Assembly: GCA_017528825.1 (NCBI GenBank)
Contig: JAFXOI010000001.1
Coordinates: forward strand, 1-64,000
Length of the DNA stretch: 64,000 nt
Direction: 5' to 3'
From: Elusimicrobiaceae bacterium
GTDB lineage: Bacteria; Elusimicrobiota; Elusimicrobia; Elusimicrobiales; Elusimicrobiaceae
Made by a program: the position numbers and the translations under genes. A model generated the notes under the pieces. The model ran no database searches. It was not told the origin of the DNA and saw only the letters and a program-made list of their open reading frames with translations. This document shows positions 17,426-27,110 of the stretch, one piece after another; position 1 is the first letter of the stretch; every line of letters starts with the position of its first letter.

Positions 17426-18538
17426 ATGCAACCGAACATATTAGTCATTAATCCCGGCTCTACCTCTGATGATATCGGTTATTACCGCGGATCCGAAACG
17501 GTATTTGAGGTGACGGTTCGCTATTCACAAACCGATTTAGCCCCTTACGAAGGGAAAAATGTAACCGAACAACTACCCTTGCGCAAAAAAGTCATTTTGA
17601 ATTATTTAGACGATCACCATATTCCGTTAACGGAGATCCATGCCGTCATCGGTCGTGGCGGATTTATCCGCTCCGTAGAAGGCGGTGTGTACGAAGTTAA
17701 TGACCAAATGGTATCCGATTTAGAAACCGGCCGATATGGCGGCATACATGCTTGCAATTTGGGGGGCATTTTGGCGCGTGAAATCGCCAAAGATGCTCAC
17801 TGCCCCAGTTTTATTGCCAATCCGGTCGTCATTGATGAAATGCAACCGATTGCCAAATATAGCGGTATGCCCGGCAATCCGCGCATATCCATTTTTCATG
17901 CCTTAAGCCAAAAACGGGTAGCCCGTTTAATTGCCGAAAAATTAGGGCATACATACGAAGAAATTAATTGCATTATCGCACATGGTGGCGGGGGCGCTTC
18001 GGTAGGCGCGCACAGACATGGCAAAGTGATTGATGTGAGCCACGGCTATGAAGGCGATGGCATCATGACCCCCCAACGTAGCGGCGCAGTGCCCTGCTCC
18101 AAGCTGGTGGAAATGTGTTTCTCCGGGAAATATACCCAAGAGGAAATCCGCCTTATGCTACGCGGCAAGGGCGGTTTAGTCGCTTACACTGGAACGTACG
18201 ATATTAAAGAGTTGGAAGAATTTATTAAAACCGGGCAAAAACGCCCCGGCTCACTAATCCATTGTACCCCGGAGCAAGCCAAAGAAGCCTTAGATGCCAT
18301 GATTTATCAAATGGCTAAAGAAATCGGTGCTATGGCTGTGGTGCTGGAAGGAAAAGTAGATTTTATTGCTTTAACGGGCGGACAAATGTATAGCAAATAT
18401 ATTCCGCCTGAAATCGGGCGGCAAGTGGGGTGGATTGCCCCTATTTATGTGTTTCCGGGCAGCGAAGAAAAAGATGCCCTGCGCGACGCAGCAAGCCGCG
18501 CTTTGGAAAATCCCTCTATAGTAAAACATTATTCGTAA
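17426..18538 (+). CDS. buk: Butyrate kinase
   Basis: The start is the ATG at 17426, eight bases after AAGGAG; a longer frame begins at 17387 but would overlap the promoter (TGTTACAAT at about 17397-17405). The 370-residue product has the acetokinase-family features ILVINPGSTSDDIGYY, VIGRGGFIRSVEGG and CIIAHGGGGASVGAH. It converts butyryl phosphate and ADP to butyrate and ATP, and some homologs use branched-chain acids. The next gene encodes phosphotransbutyrylase, so the pair makes a substrate-level phosphorylation route from an acyl-CoA. Confidence 0.95.
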   Translation: MQPNILVINPGSTSDDIGYYRGSETVFEVTVRYSQTDLAPYEGKNVTEQLPLRKKVILNYLDDHHIPLTEIHAVIGRGGFIRSVEGGVYEVNDQMVSDLETGRYGGIHACNLGGILAREIAKDAHCPSFIANPVVIDEMQPIAKYSGMPGNPRISIFHALSQKRVARLIAEKLGHTYEEINCIIAHGGGGASVGAHRHGKVIDVSHGYEGDGIMTPQRSGAVPCSKLVEMCFSGKYTQEEIRLMLRGKGGLVAYTGTYDIKELEEFIKTGQKRPGSLIHCTPEQAKEALDAMIYQMAKEIGAMAVVLEGKVDFIALTGGQMYSKYIPPEIGRQVGWIAPIYVFPGSEEKDALRDAASRALENPSIVKHYS

Positions 18539-18550
18539 AGGAGTCATAAC

Positions 18551-19468
18551 ATGAAGTTTAAGAGTTTTGAAGACCTGATTAATCAGGTAAAAGGAAAATC
18601 AAATCGTGTCGTCGTCCCCGGCGCCAACAATTCCGAGGCGTTGCAAGCCATCAAAATGGCAGACGAAAACGGCTTGATTTCTCATGGTATTTTAATTGGT
18701 CCTATCGCCCAAGTAAAAGAAATGGTGAAGAAAATCGGATTGCCGGAAGAAAAATTCGATTTCATTGATTGCGAAGATGTCCCCACCATGTGCAAATTGG
18801 CCGTAGATCAAATTTTGGCCGGAAAGGGTGATTTCCTGATTAAAGGATTAGTAGATACAAAATACTACATGAAAGCTATTTTGAACAAAGAAGCTCATTT
18901 GGTTCCGGAAGGTGCTTTGTTGTCTCACTTCGTTTTGTATAGCACCCCGAAATATCACAAACCTTTTGCGGTTACGGACAGTGCTGTAGTGATTGCTCCT
19001 ACGTTGGAACAAAAAGCTAAAATCATTCAAAACGCCGTCAACACCATGCACAAATTGGGCTTAGAAACTCCTAAAGTGGCTTGCGTGTGCCCGGTAGAAA
19101 AAGTGAATGAAAAAATCCCCAGCACCGTAGATGCCGCCACGTTAGCGCAAATGAACGGCGAAGGGAAAATCACCGGTTGTGTAGTGGAAGGACCTTATGA
19201 TTTTTATATTTCCATGTCTGCCCAACGCGCTGCTGAAAAAGGAATCACGGGCAAACAAGTAGCCGGTGATGCTGATATTTTGATGTTGCCGGACTTGGAC
19301 GCGGCCAACCCGCTTTATAAAGCCTTAGCTTTCTTCGGCGATCACATGGAAGCGGCGGCTGTACTGGTCGGTCCGAAAATTCCCGTCATTTTGCCCTCCC
19401 GCGCAGATGACCCGAAAGTCAAACTCAACGCTATTGCGCTGTGCTCTTTCTTAAAAGATCAAAAATAA
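18551..19468 (+). CDS. ptb: Phosphate butyryltransferase
   Basis: This 305-residue protein belongs to the phosphotransacetylase/phosphotransbutyrylase family. Blocks such as RVVVPGANNSEALQAIKMA, GKGDFLIKGLVDTKYYMKA and GDADILMLPDLDAANPLYKA are visible. It exchanges CoA of butyryl-CoA (or a related short acyl-CoA) for phosphate. It follows buk by 12 bases with an AAAGGAG site. The gene order here is buk-ptb, the reverse of the clostridial ptb-buk order. The source of the acyl-CoA is not in this window. Confidence 0.95.
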   Translation: MKFKSFEDLINQVKGKSNRVVVPGANNSEALQAIKMADENGLISHGILIGPIAQVKEMVKKIGLPEEKFDFIDCEDVPTMCKLAVDQILAGKGDFLIKGLVDTKYYMKAILNKEAHLVPEGALLSHFVLYSTPKYHKPFAVTDSAVVIAPTLEQKAKIIQNAVNTMHKLGLETPKVACVCPVEKVNEKIPSTVDAATLAQMNGEGKITGCVVEGPYDFYISMSAQRAAEKGITGKQVAGDADILMLPDLDAANPLYKALAFFGDHMEAAAVLVGPKIPVILPSRADDPKVKLNAIALCSFLKDQK

Positions 19469-19475
19469 CCGTTTA

Positions 19476-19506
19476 GGAGGCCGGACTATCCGGCCTCCCT
19501 TTCTTT
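19476..19506 (+). terminator. Terminator after ptb
   Basis: The perfect stem GGAGGCCGG / CCGGCCTCC has a five-base loop and is followed by CTTTCTTTT. The next gene starts two bases later. Confidence 0.8.
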
Positions 19507-19507
19507 T

Positions 19508-20794
19508 ATGTACGAAAAGTTTCTTGCGTTTCTAAATCGGCATTACCGCCGGTATCACGATGTATTATTTTATATTTTCACCTTGGGAATTATCGCTGTT
19601 ACCACGGTAGTGGCCGTTCATATCTCCAAACAAAAAGATAGTTTAGATTTACAAAATTCTTATATCAAAGAGATTGCCGTTTCCCAATTTACAATTCAAG
19701 AAAAACCCATTTATATTGCTCTACAGGAATTAGGACTCACCAACCGCGAAGTGCTAAATATCGTAGAAAAATTAAATTCCGTAACCGATACCCGCAAACT
19801 CCAGCCGGCAGACACCTACTCTATTTCCACTACTACGGACGGTCGCTTTGCGATGCTACTGCTTCATAAGGGGCTCAGTCACTATTATGTGGCTGATGTG
19901 GCAGGACAATTAGTAACCGGTGTATCGGATATGGAAGTAAAAACCCGCGTTAAACATACAGCCGGAAAAATTGAAGGGTCGCTTTTCCAATCTATGCTCA
20001 AAGACGGCATTACCACCTCGCTGGTATTGGACTTGACCGATGCTTTTTCTTGGGCAATTGATTTTAATACGGAAACCCGCAACGGCGATGAATTTGCCGC
20101 CGTGTGGGAAGAAAACTATACGGCCGATGGCACCATTACCAGTCAAGAACTGGTAGCCGCCTATTACAAAGGCCAAGCGGCTGGGGAGCATTACGCTTTT
20201 TACTATGAGGATGAATTTTTTGATCAGACCGGCAAAATTAGCAAAAAAATGTTCTTAAAATCGCCGATTAGCTTCCGCGGGGTGCGTATTACGTCGCGCT
20301 TTAATCCAAGTCGTATGCATCCCATTTTACGCATCCGCAGACCGCATTTAGGAATTGATTATGCCGCCCCTGTCGGCACGCCCATTCAAGCAGTGGCCGA
20401 CGGAGTAGTAACCTTCGTAGGCACTAAAGGCGGCTTTGGGAAATACTTGGAAATACGTCACGCCAATAATTATGTTACCTCATACGGTCACTTAAGCCGC
20501 TACGCCGCCAAGGCCAAAAAAGGCAATAAGGTCAAACAGGGCGATACCATCGCTTACGTCGGATCTACGGGGTTATCTACCGGTCCGCATTTAGATTTTC
20601 GTATCAAAGAAGGCAATAAATTTGTAGACTTTTTAAAGATGAAAAATCGCAACTCTGCGCTACGTTCCATTACCCAAGAACAGCGCGAGGACTTTGAACA
20701 AGTAAAAGCATTGTATTTGAAATCTTTACAAGAAGCGCGAACCGACGCCCATTTGCCTCAATTGGAAGCGGCCGCGCAACAGGAGTCAATATGA
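19508..20794 (+). CDS. M23 family (LytM-type) peptidoglycan endopeptidase
   Basis: This 428-residue protein has one hydrophobic N-terminal segment (residues about 21-41), a middle region of no recognised fold, and a C-terminal M23 domain. HLGIDYA supplies the first zinc His and Asp. TSYGHLSRY holds the catalytic His, and PHLDFRI occupies the position of the usual HxH motif, with Asp in place of the second His; this variant occurs in other M23 proteins. It is probably anchored in the inner membrane and cuts, or helps others cut, peptidoglycan. No ribosome site is visible before the ATG, which sits just after the ptb terminator. It overlaps the next gene by ATGA. Confidence 0.87.
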   Translation: MYEKFLAFLNRHYRRYHDVLFYIFTLGIIAVTTVVAVHISKQKDSLDLQNSYIKEIAVSQFTIQEKPIYIALQELGLTNREVLNIVEKLNSVTDTRKLQPADTYSISTTTDGRFAMLLLHKGLSHYYVADVAGQLVTGVSDMEVKTRVKHTAGKIEGSLFQSMLKDGITTSLVLDLTDAFSWAIDFNTETRNGDEFAAVWEENYTADGTITSQELVAAYYKGQAAGEHYAFYYEDEFFDQTGKISKKMFLKSPISFRGVRITSRFNPSRMHPILRIRRPHLGIDYAAPVGTPIQAVADGVVTFVGTKGGFGKYLEIRHANNYVTSYGHLSRYAAKAKKGNKVKQGDTIAYVGSTGLSTGPHLDFRIKEGNKFVDFLKMKNRNSALRSITQEQREDFEQVKALYLKSLQEARTDAHLPQLEAAAQQESI

Positions 20795-21366
20795 AAAAAC
20801 GTATTGCTTTAACCGGGGGCCCCAATGGTGGCAAGACCACAGCCTTATCGGTACTCAAAGAAACATTTGGAAATAAAATTGAACTGGTGCCGGAAGCCGC
20901 AACGCTGATTTTCAGCGGTGGTTTCCCGCGCAAAGACGGCAGCCGCCCTCATGTAGAGGCCGCTCAACGCATTATTTTTTACACCACTCAGCAATTAGAA
21001 GAGCTGGCTATGAAAACCTCTGCGGCTGATTTGATTATTTGCGACCGGGGTACTGTGGACGCGGCGGTGTACTGGCCCGGCGGCATTGATGCGTTCTTTG
21101 CCGATATGGGCACTACGCTTGATGAGCAATTGGCCCGTTACGATGCGGTTATACACCTTTCCCCTCCGCTTAAGGCCGAGTTCTACCAATCTACCAATGT
21201 GCGTACGGAAAGTTTGGCTGAGGCTTCTGCCATTGACCGTAAGATTATGAAGATTTGGGAACGCCACCCCAACCGCATGGTCCTGCCCTCTATGGAACAT
21301 TTCTTCCAAAAAGCGGGCATCATCAAGAATTTTATTGAAACATTAATTCCTCAGGAGAAAAAATAA
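20791..21366 (+). CDS. NadR-like/AAA_28 P-loop protein, copy 1
   Basis: The 191-residue protein starts with RIALTGGPNGGKTTAL, a Walker A loop of the AAA_28/NadR-kinase type. A Walker-B-like ADLIICDRGTVDAAVYWPGG lies near residue 85, and a lid region contains FYQSTNVRTE. Related proteins are ATPases or nucleoside-type kinases; the substrate is unknown. It starts inside the stop of the peptidase gene. The very similar paralog that follows overlaps it by TAATG, so the pair arose by tandem duplication and is surely cotranslated. Confidence 0.82.
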   Translation: MKKRIALTGGPNGGKTTALSVLKETFGNKIELVPEAATLIFSGGFPRKDGSRPHVEAAQRIIFYTTQQLEELAMKTSAADLIICDRGTVDAAVYWPGGIDAFFADMGTTLDEQLARYDAVIHLSPPLKAEFYQSTNVRTESLAEASAIDRKIMKIWERHPNRMVLPSMEHFFQKAGIIKNFIETLIPQEKK

Positions 21367-21932
21367 TGAGTAAAAAGAAAATCGTTTTAACCGGCGGCCC
21401 CAGCGGCGGCAAAACAACTGCCTTATCTATTTTGAAAGAAACTTTCGGCAGTAAGATTGAAATCGTGCAAGAAGCGGCCACGCTGATTTATAGCGGCGGT
21501 TTCCCGCGCAAAGACGGTAGCTCTGCTCATGTGGAAGCGGCCCAACACATTATTTTTTATACCGTACATCAATTAGAACATTTGGCCGATGTTACCAGCA
21601 ATGCACAACTCATTGTGTGTGACCGCGGCTCTATTGACGGAGCGGTGTATTGGCCGCATGGACCGGAAGATTTCTTCAAAGCCATGGGCAGCAGCTTAGA
21701 GGCCGAACTGGCCCGCTATGATGCTGTATTACACTTATCCCCTCCGCCGCAAAAAGATTTTTACCAGTCCACCAATGTCCGCACTGAAACTTTGGAGCAG
21801 GCCTTGGAAGTGGACCGAAAAATTTTGAAGATTTGGGAAAAGCACCCCAATCGCGTTATCGTGCCCGGCAAAGAACACTACTTTGAAAAGGCCGAAATTA
21901 TCAAAAATTTTGTAGAGAAATTACTGCAATAA
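21366..21932 (+). CDS. NadR-like/AAA_28 P-loop protein, copy 2
   Basis: This 188-residue paralog of the preceding gene carries the Walker A KIVLTGGPSGGKTTAL and the matching CDRGSIDGAVYWP block. Long stretches are identical between the copies (GGFPRKDG, HVEAAQ, FYQSTNVRTE), while the lid and C-terminal region differ more. All visible catalytic motifs are kept in both, so neither looks decayed. Two intact copies with small differences could form a heterodimer or have different substrates. Confidence 0.82.
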   Translation: MSKKKIVLTGGPSGGKTTALSILKETFGSKIEIVQEAATLIYSGGFPRKDGSSAHVEAAQHIIFYTVHQLEHLADVTSNAQLIVCDRGSIDGAVYWPHGPEDFFKAMGSSLEAELARYDAVLHLSPPPQKDFYQSTNVRTETLEQALEVDRKILKIWEKHPNRVIVPGKEHYFEKAEIIKNFVEKLLQ

Positions 21933-21958
21933 TTTTACAAGTAGGAGTTTAACTTATT

Positions 21959-22366
21959 ATGTGGAACCCATTCAAACGCAAAAAAACTACGCCGGAAACT
22001 GCGGCGTCAACTGCCCCTGTTTCTTCGGAAAATAAAGCCAAGAAAAAGGAAAGCATTGAGGAGCGCTTGGAAAAAGAACTAGACGCTCTGCCGGCAATTT
22101 TCAAAAACAAATTAAAAGATCCGCAAGTCAAACAACGTTTCATTGACATCGCCAAACGTATGGAAAAAGACGGAGTAGACTTCAAAAGCATTCGCCAAAT
22201 GAAGAAATGGATGAAGGAACACGAAGCGGAACTAAAAGCCGAACAAGCCGGCAATATGCCCAAGGTGGAAACGGTAGTACATGATGGCCCGCGCATCGGC
22301 CGCAATGACCCGTGTCCGTGCGGCAGCGGCAAGAAATACAAGAAGTGTTGCGGCAAAGACTTATAA
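21959..22366 (+). CDS. SEC-C zinc-motif protein
   Basis: This 135-residue protein has a charged, lysine-rich N-terminal half and a C-terminal SEC-C motif ([19 protein letters not shown]), the zinc-binding tail known from SecA and many small accessory proteins. It likely binds zinc and docks on a protein or on ribosome or translocase components. The exact role is unknown. AGTAGGAG lies upstream, and a bidirectional terminator follows. Confidence 0.8.
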   Translation: MWNPFKRKKTTPETAASTAPVSSENKAKKKESIEERLEKELDALPAIFKNKLKDPQVKQRFIDIAKRMEKDGVDFKSIRQMKKWMKEHEAELKAEQAGNMPKVETVVHDGPRIGRNDPCPCGSGKKYKKCCGKDL

Positions 22367-22375
22367 AATAAAAAC

Positions 22376-22405
22376 CCCCGCTCCTGTGAGCGGGGATTTT
22401 ATTTT
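22376..22405. terminator. Bidirectional terminator between the SEC-C gene and the efflux operon
   Basis: The stem CCCCGCTC / GAGCGGGG has a CTGT loop. T-rich tails follow on both strands (ATTTTATTTT on plus, GGGTTTTTATTTT on minus), which serves the two convergent genes. Confidence 0.87.
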
Positions 22406-22417
22406 AGATTAAAAGTC

Positions 22418-23956
22418 TTATTTTTGTTCTGCTGTTTCCGGCAAAGTCACCGTTTCTTGCGGCGTTACTGTCTCTTGTGGCGTTACCGTCTCCGGAGCAG
22501 GTTGGCTTGCAGGGGTAACTGCGTTGTTAGCCGCTTCTTGTTCTTGGCGCAGTTGCTCTTCAAAGGGACCAAAGCCGCATTTCTCATCCCAGCCGCCGCC
22601 TAATGCTTTAGACAAATTCACCAGTCCTACCAGTTCGGCTTGGCGTGCCTGCGCTAAAGACATTTCTGCTTGTAACAGATTACGTTCCACGTCTAACAAT
22701 TCCATGGTGCCAATCAACCCTGCATCTTCTTGTTTTTTAGTCAGTTCATAACTGCGACGCAAGGCCTGCGTTTGTTTCAAACGAATATCAAACGTCTCGC
22801 GATTAATTCGATTGGCATTGAGAGCATCTAACGCTTCTTTGAAGGCAACTTGTACTGCTTTTTCATATGCCGCGAGCATCTCTTCATATTTTGCCTTAGC
22901 GGCACGGTTTTGTGCTATTAACTTGCCTCCGTTAAAAACAGGTTGCATGGCAGAAGCACCGATTGCCCATATACCGTTAGTACCGCGGAATAATTGTCTC
23001 AAATCATTGCTGGCATATCCGGCCGCACCGGTCAAAGAAATATCCGGGAAATACGCCGCACGCGCCGCACCGATACGGGCATTAGCCGCAATTAGTTGTC
23101 CTTCGGCACTTCGCACATCGGGGCGATTGGCTAAAAATTGGGACGGCAACCCTTGTGGCACTTCCGGCACTACAACTACGTCACGTAAGTGCCCGTTGCG
23201 GGGCTTATCTTTTTCCATAATTTCCCGCGGACTGTCTCCTACTAATACCGCTAAGGCAGTCTCTGCTTGGCTGACTTGCAATTCCAACTCCTTAGCAGAA
23301 GCCGCCACAGTGTACATATCGGCTTCCACGCGGCGCAAATCCACTTCCGCAATCACGCCGGCCTCATAGCGGCTATTGTAAATACGCACACTTTCCAATC
23401 GGGTTTCTAAGGTTTTGTTGGCAATTTCTAGTTGAGCGTCCAACATCCGCAACGTGAAATAAGAGGTTGCCACCTGCGCCGTCAAAGATAAAAGCACCGT
23501 GTCTTTGGCCGTCATTGTGGAGAGCAAATCGGCTTTGGCCGCTTCGCTTAAGCGACGATATTTTCCCCACAGATCCAGTTCAAAAGAGGCTACCACCGTA
23601 GCGGTACTAGCCGTCTGCCCAGAACCGTAATAATTGCCGGCTCTGCCACTACCTGCCTGCAAGCCGATTGCCGGCAACTGATCTGCCACCGCACTGGTCA
23701 CCCCGGCACGGGCTTCTTCTACGCGGGCAATGGCTTGGCGCAGATCCCGGTTATACTGTAAGGCTTGTTTTTCCAAACGGTTCAAATCGGCGTCTTCAAA
23801 CATTTCCCACCATTGATAATTTTGAAACACGCTAAAATTCTCGCCACTATTTTGGGCAGGCAAGTCTAACTCCGGCCGTTTATAATTCGGCCCCAGCATA
23901 CAACCGCTGAGCCACAAAGTACCCGCCGCTATGGCTATACATTTTCTAAATGTCAT
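22418..23956 (-). CDS. RND efflux outer-membrane channel lipoprotein (OprM/NodT family)
   Basis: This 512-residue protein begins with a lipoprotein signal peptide (lipobox LSGC near residue 19) and carries the OMF repeats: PNYKRPELDLP near the start, YNRDLRQAIARVEEARAG, and the second-half copy NARIGAARAAYFPDISLTGA. It is the TolC-like exit duct of the pump. The C-terminus has an unusual tail with three copies of the six-residue unit TPQETV or close to it. It overlaps the transporter gene by 11 bases and ends the efflux operon. Confidence 0.92.
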   Translation of the reverse strand: MTFRKCIAIAAGTLWLSGCMLGPNYKRPELDLPAQNSGENFSVFQNYQWWEMFEDADLNRLEKQALQYNRDLRQAIARVEEARAGVTSAVADQLPAIGLQAGSGRAGNYYGSGQTASTATVVASFELDLWGKYRRLSEAAKADLLSTMTAKDTVLLSLTAQVATSYFTLRMLDAQLEIANKTLETRLESVRIYNSRYEAGVIAEVDLRRVEADMYTVAASAKELELQVSQAETALAVLVGDSPREIMEKDKPRNGHLRDVVVVPEVPQGLPSQFLANRPDVRSAEGQLIAANARIGAARAAYFPDISLTGAAGYASNDLRQLFRGTNGIWAIGASAMQPVFNGGKLIAQNRAAKAKYEEMLAAYEKAVQVAFKEALDALNANRINRETFDIRLKQTQALRRSYELTKKQEDAGLIGTMELLDVERNLLQAEMSLAQARQAELVGLVNLSKALGGGWDEKCGFGPFEEQLRQEQEAANNAVTPASQPAPETVTPQETVTPQETVTLPETAEQK

Positions 23957-26900
23957 GTACTATTTCCTCCTTCTCTTGGGCCGATTTTTCTTTAGCAGAG
24001 ATTTTTTCTTTACGACCACCGGAAATAATGTAGAAAAATACTGGCACGAACATGGGCGCGATTACCGTCGCAGCCAACATACCAAACACCACCGCCGTTC
24101 CGATAGCATGACGGCTGGCCGCACCGGCTCCGGTGCTGACAGCAAGCGGCACACACCCTAAAATAAAAGCCAGTGAGGTCATCACAATAGGCCTAAAACG
24201 CAAGCGAATAGCTTGCACGGCAGCATCATAGGCGCTGGCCCCTTGCTCTTTAATCATCACCGCAAATTCTACAATCAAAATAGCGTTCTTAGCGGCTAAC
24301 CCTACCAAGGCCACCAAGGCGATTTGGAAGTAAATATCGTTATTCAGTCCGCGCATCCACGTACCCAACAAGGCCCCAAACATACCAAACGGAACTGCCA
24401 AAATAACCGCAAACGGAAGGCCCCATTTTTCATACTGGGCCGCCAAAATCAAGAACACCACCAACATCCCCAGCAAAAGTGCCATCGTTGAGGAGCTACC
24501 GCTAATAGTTTCTTGATAAGTAGTACCCGTCCAGGAAAGGGTGAAATCTTCTCCCAAAGTTTCTTTAGCAGTTTCCTCCATGGCAGTAATAGCTTGGCCG
24601 GAGCTGTATCCGCTGGCAGGCGTTGCCATTATTTTGGCCGCAGGGAAAGCATTAAAACGTTCCACCATGTCTGGTCCTAAAGTGGGAGTTAAGGTGATAA
24701 AAGCCGCCAGCGGAATCATATCCCCCGCCTGCGAACGAACATAAATCTCTCCCAACTGTTCCGGACGCGCGCGGAAATCACCTTCTGCTTGCATCATAAC
24801 CTTAAAGCTGCGGCTGAATTTTGTAAAGTCATTTACATACGCTGTACCGAAAGTCCCTTGAATCGTGTTATAGAGTTCCGACAGAGAAACATTCATCGCC
24901 ATCGCTTTAATTTCATCTACTTTCAAATCATACTGCGGGGTAGCCGCCGAGAACGTAGTGCTTACCTCTTCCAACTCCGGTCTCTTCTTAGCAGCGGCAA
25001 TAAATTCACTTACTTTAGCAGACAAAGCCGCACTACCGCTTCCGGCACGATTTTGAATATATCCTTCCAAACCACCGGTCGTACTCATCCCCATTACCGG
25101 CGGCGGGTTAAACGGCATCACTACAGCTCCGTGAATTTGTCCCGTCCCCATTTTGCCAATCGCCGCTACCGTACCAAAGGAGGATAAGGCCTCCGTTTTG
25201 CGTTCCTTCCACGGCTTTAATGCCACGAAGGAAGAAACAGAACTGCTTTTCATGGTACTACTGAGCATGTCATAACCGGCAAACGTGAATTCTTCTTGTA
25301 CGGCAGGTTGTTTCTCGATAATTTGCTCTAATTGTTTGGCCACCTCTTCAGTACGACTAAGAGCACTGGATGGATCTAACATCGTAGCCACCATGAGCAT
25401 CCCTTGGTCTTCATCGGGTAACAATCCGCCCGGCACCAATTTGAAAAGACCGGCAGCCGCTCCCCAAATGAGCAATATACTTAGTAAAGCCACCGGAAGC
25501 CGACGGATAAAGAATGCCGCCACGCCCGTATATTTTTCAGTCATCTTTTCAAACCAATTATCAAAACGGAAGAAGAAACCGCTTGTTTTGGGTTTCATTT
25601 CTCGAAGTAGTAACGCACACAAAGCAGGCGTCAGCGTAAGGGCTACTAAACCGGAAATAACAACAGACACGGCAATCGTGATAGCAAACTGCTGATACAT
25701 CACTCCGGTAAAACCACCCATAAATGCCACCGGCACAAACACGGAACACAACACCAGCACAATGGCCACAACCGGACCGGTTACTTCGTCCATTGCTTTG
25801 ATAGTGGCCTCTTTGACCGGCAAATGTTCCTCATGCATAATACGCTCTACGTTTTCAATAACCACGATAGCATCGTCCACCACAATACCAATCGCCAGTA
25901 CTAGTCCAAACAACGTAAGGGTATTAATAGAAAATCCTAACAACATCATTCCCGCAAAGGCGCCTACAATAGAAACCGGCACTGCCAAGCACGGAATTAA
26001 AGTAGCCCGCCAATCGTGCAAGAACAGATACACCACTAAGAACACCAAAATCATCGCTTCAATTAAGGTATGAATAACTTCTTCAATAGAAGCATTCACG
26101 AATAATGTGGTATCGTAAGCCACCTTGTATTCAACACCGCTGGGGAAATTTTTGGCCAGTTCATCCATCCGTTTAATTACCGCTTGTTCGGTGGCCACCG
26201 CATTGGCACCCGGCGAGAGGAAGATCCCGATAGGAACTGCGGGTTTTCCATTATAAGAACCGGAAAACTCATAGGTTTGGCTGCCTAACTCCACCCGCGC
26301 CACATCTCTTAAGCGTAGCGAAGTTCCGTCCGGATTAGCCCGTAAAATAATTTCCTCAAACTCCGCCGGATCTTTTAAGCGGCTAGGGGCTACGATGGTG
26401 TACATTCTATCTACACTGGTCGTCAAGGGAGGTTGTCCGATTTTACCGGCGGCACGCTGTGTATTTTGTGCTTGCACCGCTGCCATCACATCACTTACAG
26501 ACAGTCCCAACTGACTCATAACATCCGGTTTAAGCCAAATGCGGATAGAATAATCATTGGCAGACATTACCTGCGCGTCGCCCACCCCTTCAATACGTTT
26601 CAAATCGTCTACCACGTTGACCAAAGCATAGTTTCCAATATAGGTGGTATCATATACGCCGCTGGGAGAGTACATAGCAATTAACAGTAAAATGGCGGAA
26701 GATTTTTTCTCCACTCTTACCCCGTAACGCCGCACGTCTTCCGGCAAGGAAGTAGTGGCGGCCTGCACGCGGTTATTCACGTTAATCATGGCTTGATCCG
26801 GATCTGTTCCTACGCTGAAATAAACCAGTAAATTCATATCCCCGTTGGCGGCGGAAGTAGAGTTCATATACAACATATCTTCTACCCCGTTGACTTGCTG

Positions 26901-27101
26901 CTCAATAGGAGCCGCCACCGTATCGGCAATAATTTCAGGGCTGGCTCCCGGATATTGAGCCGATACCTGCACGGACGGAGGAGTTAAATCCGGATATTGT
27001 TCAATCGGAAGCGAAGTGATAGACACAATACCCGCCAATAAAATCAGCAAAGAAATAACTGTGGAAAAAATGGGGCGATTAATAAAAAATTTAGAAAACA
27101 T
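23946..27101 (-). CDS. RND multidrug efflux transporter (AcrB/MexB-like, HAE1)
   Basis: The 1051-residue length and sequence are typical of HAE1 transporters. FFINRPIFSTVISLLILLAG is the first membrane helix. The two periplasmic halves follow, then VFLVVYLFLHDWRATLIP and the FGLVLAIGIVVDDAIVVIEN helix with the two proton-relay aspartates, and the second-half equivalent ALVGLAAKNAILIVEFA. It exports drugs, bile acids or similar amphiphiles in exchange for protons. It sits between the adaptor (nine bases upstream) and the outer-membrane channel, forming a complete tripartite pump. Confidence 0.95.
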   Translation of the reverse strand: MFSKFFINRPIFSTVISLLILLAGIVSITSLPIEQYPDLTPPSVQVSAQYPGASPEIIADTVAAPIEQQVNGVEDMLYMNSTSAANGDMNLLVYFSVGTDPDQAMINVNNRVQAATTSLPEDVRRYGVRVEKKSSAILLLIAMYSPSGVYDTTYIGNYALVNVVDDLKRIEGVGDAQVMSANDYSIRIWLKPDVMSQLGLSVSDVMAAVQAQNTQRAAGKIGQPPLTTSVDRMYTIVAPSRLKDPAEFEEIILRANPDGTSLRLRDVARVELGSQTYEFSGSYNGKPAVPIGIFLSPGANAVATEQAVIKRMDELAKNFPSGVEYKVAYDTTLFVNASIEEVIHTLIEAMILVFLVVYLFLHDWRATLIPCLAVPVSIVGAFAGMMLLGFSINTLTLFGLVLAIGIVVDDAIVVIENVERIMHEEHLPVKEATIKAMDEVTGPVVAIVLVLCSVFVPVAFMGGFTGVMYQQFAITIAVSVVISGLVALTLTPALCALLLREMKPKTSGFFFRFDNWFEKMTEKYTGVAAFFIRRLPVALLSILLIWGAAAGLFKLVPGGLLPDEDQGMLMVATMLDPSSALSRTEEVAKQLEQIIEKQPAVQEEFTFAGYDMLSSTMKSSSVSSFVALKPWKERKTEALSSFGTVAAIGKMGTGQIHGAVVMPFNPPPVMGMSTTGGLEGYIQNRAGSGSAALSAKVSEFIAAAKKRPELEEVSTTFSAATPQYDLKVDEIKAMAMNVSLSELYNTIQGTFGTAYVNDFTKFSRSFKVMMQAEGDFRARPEQLGEIYVRSQAGDMIPLAAFITLTPTLGPDMVERFNAFPAAKIMATPASGYSSGQAITAMEETAKETLGEDFTLSWTGTTYQETISGSSSTMALLLGMLVVFLILAAQYEKWGLPFAVILAVPFGMFGALLGTWMRGLNNDIYFQIALVALVGLAAKNAILIVEFAVMIKEQGASAYDAAVQAIRLRFRPIVMTSLAFILGCVPLAVSTGAGAASRHAIGTAVVFGMLAATVIAPMFVPVFFYIISGGRKEKISAKEKSAQEKEEIVHDI

Positions 27102-27110
27102 ATCAGCCTC

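Noticed and set aside
22418-22530. Tandem repeats at the end of the outer-membrane channel gene as a CRISPR or satellite
   Set aside because: They are coding repeats of a six-residue unit within the C-terminal tail and have no spacers.
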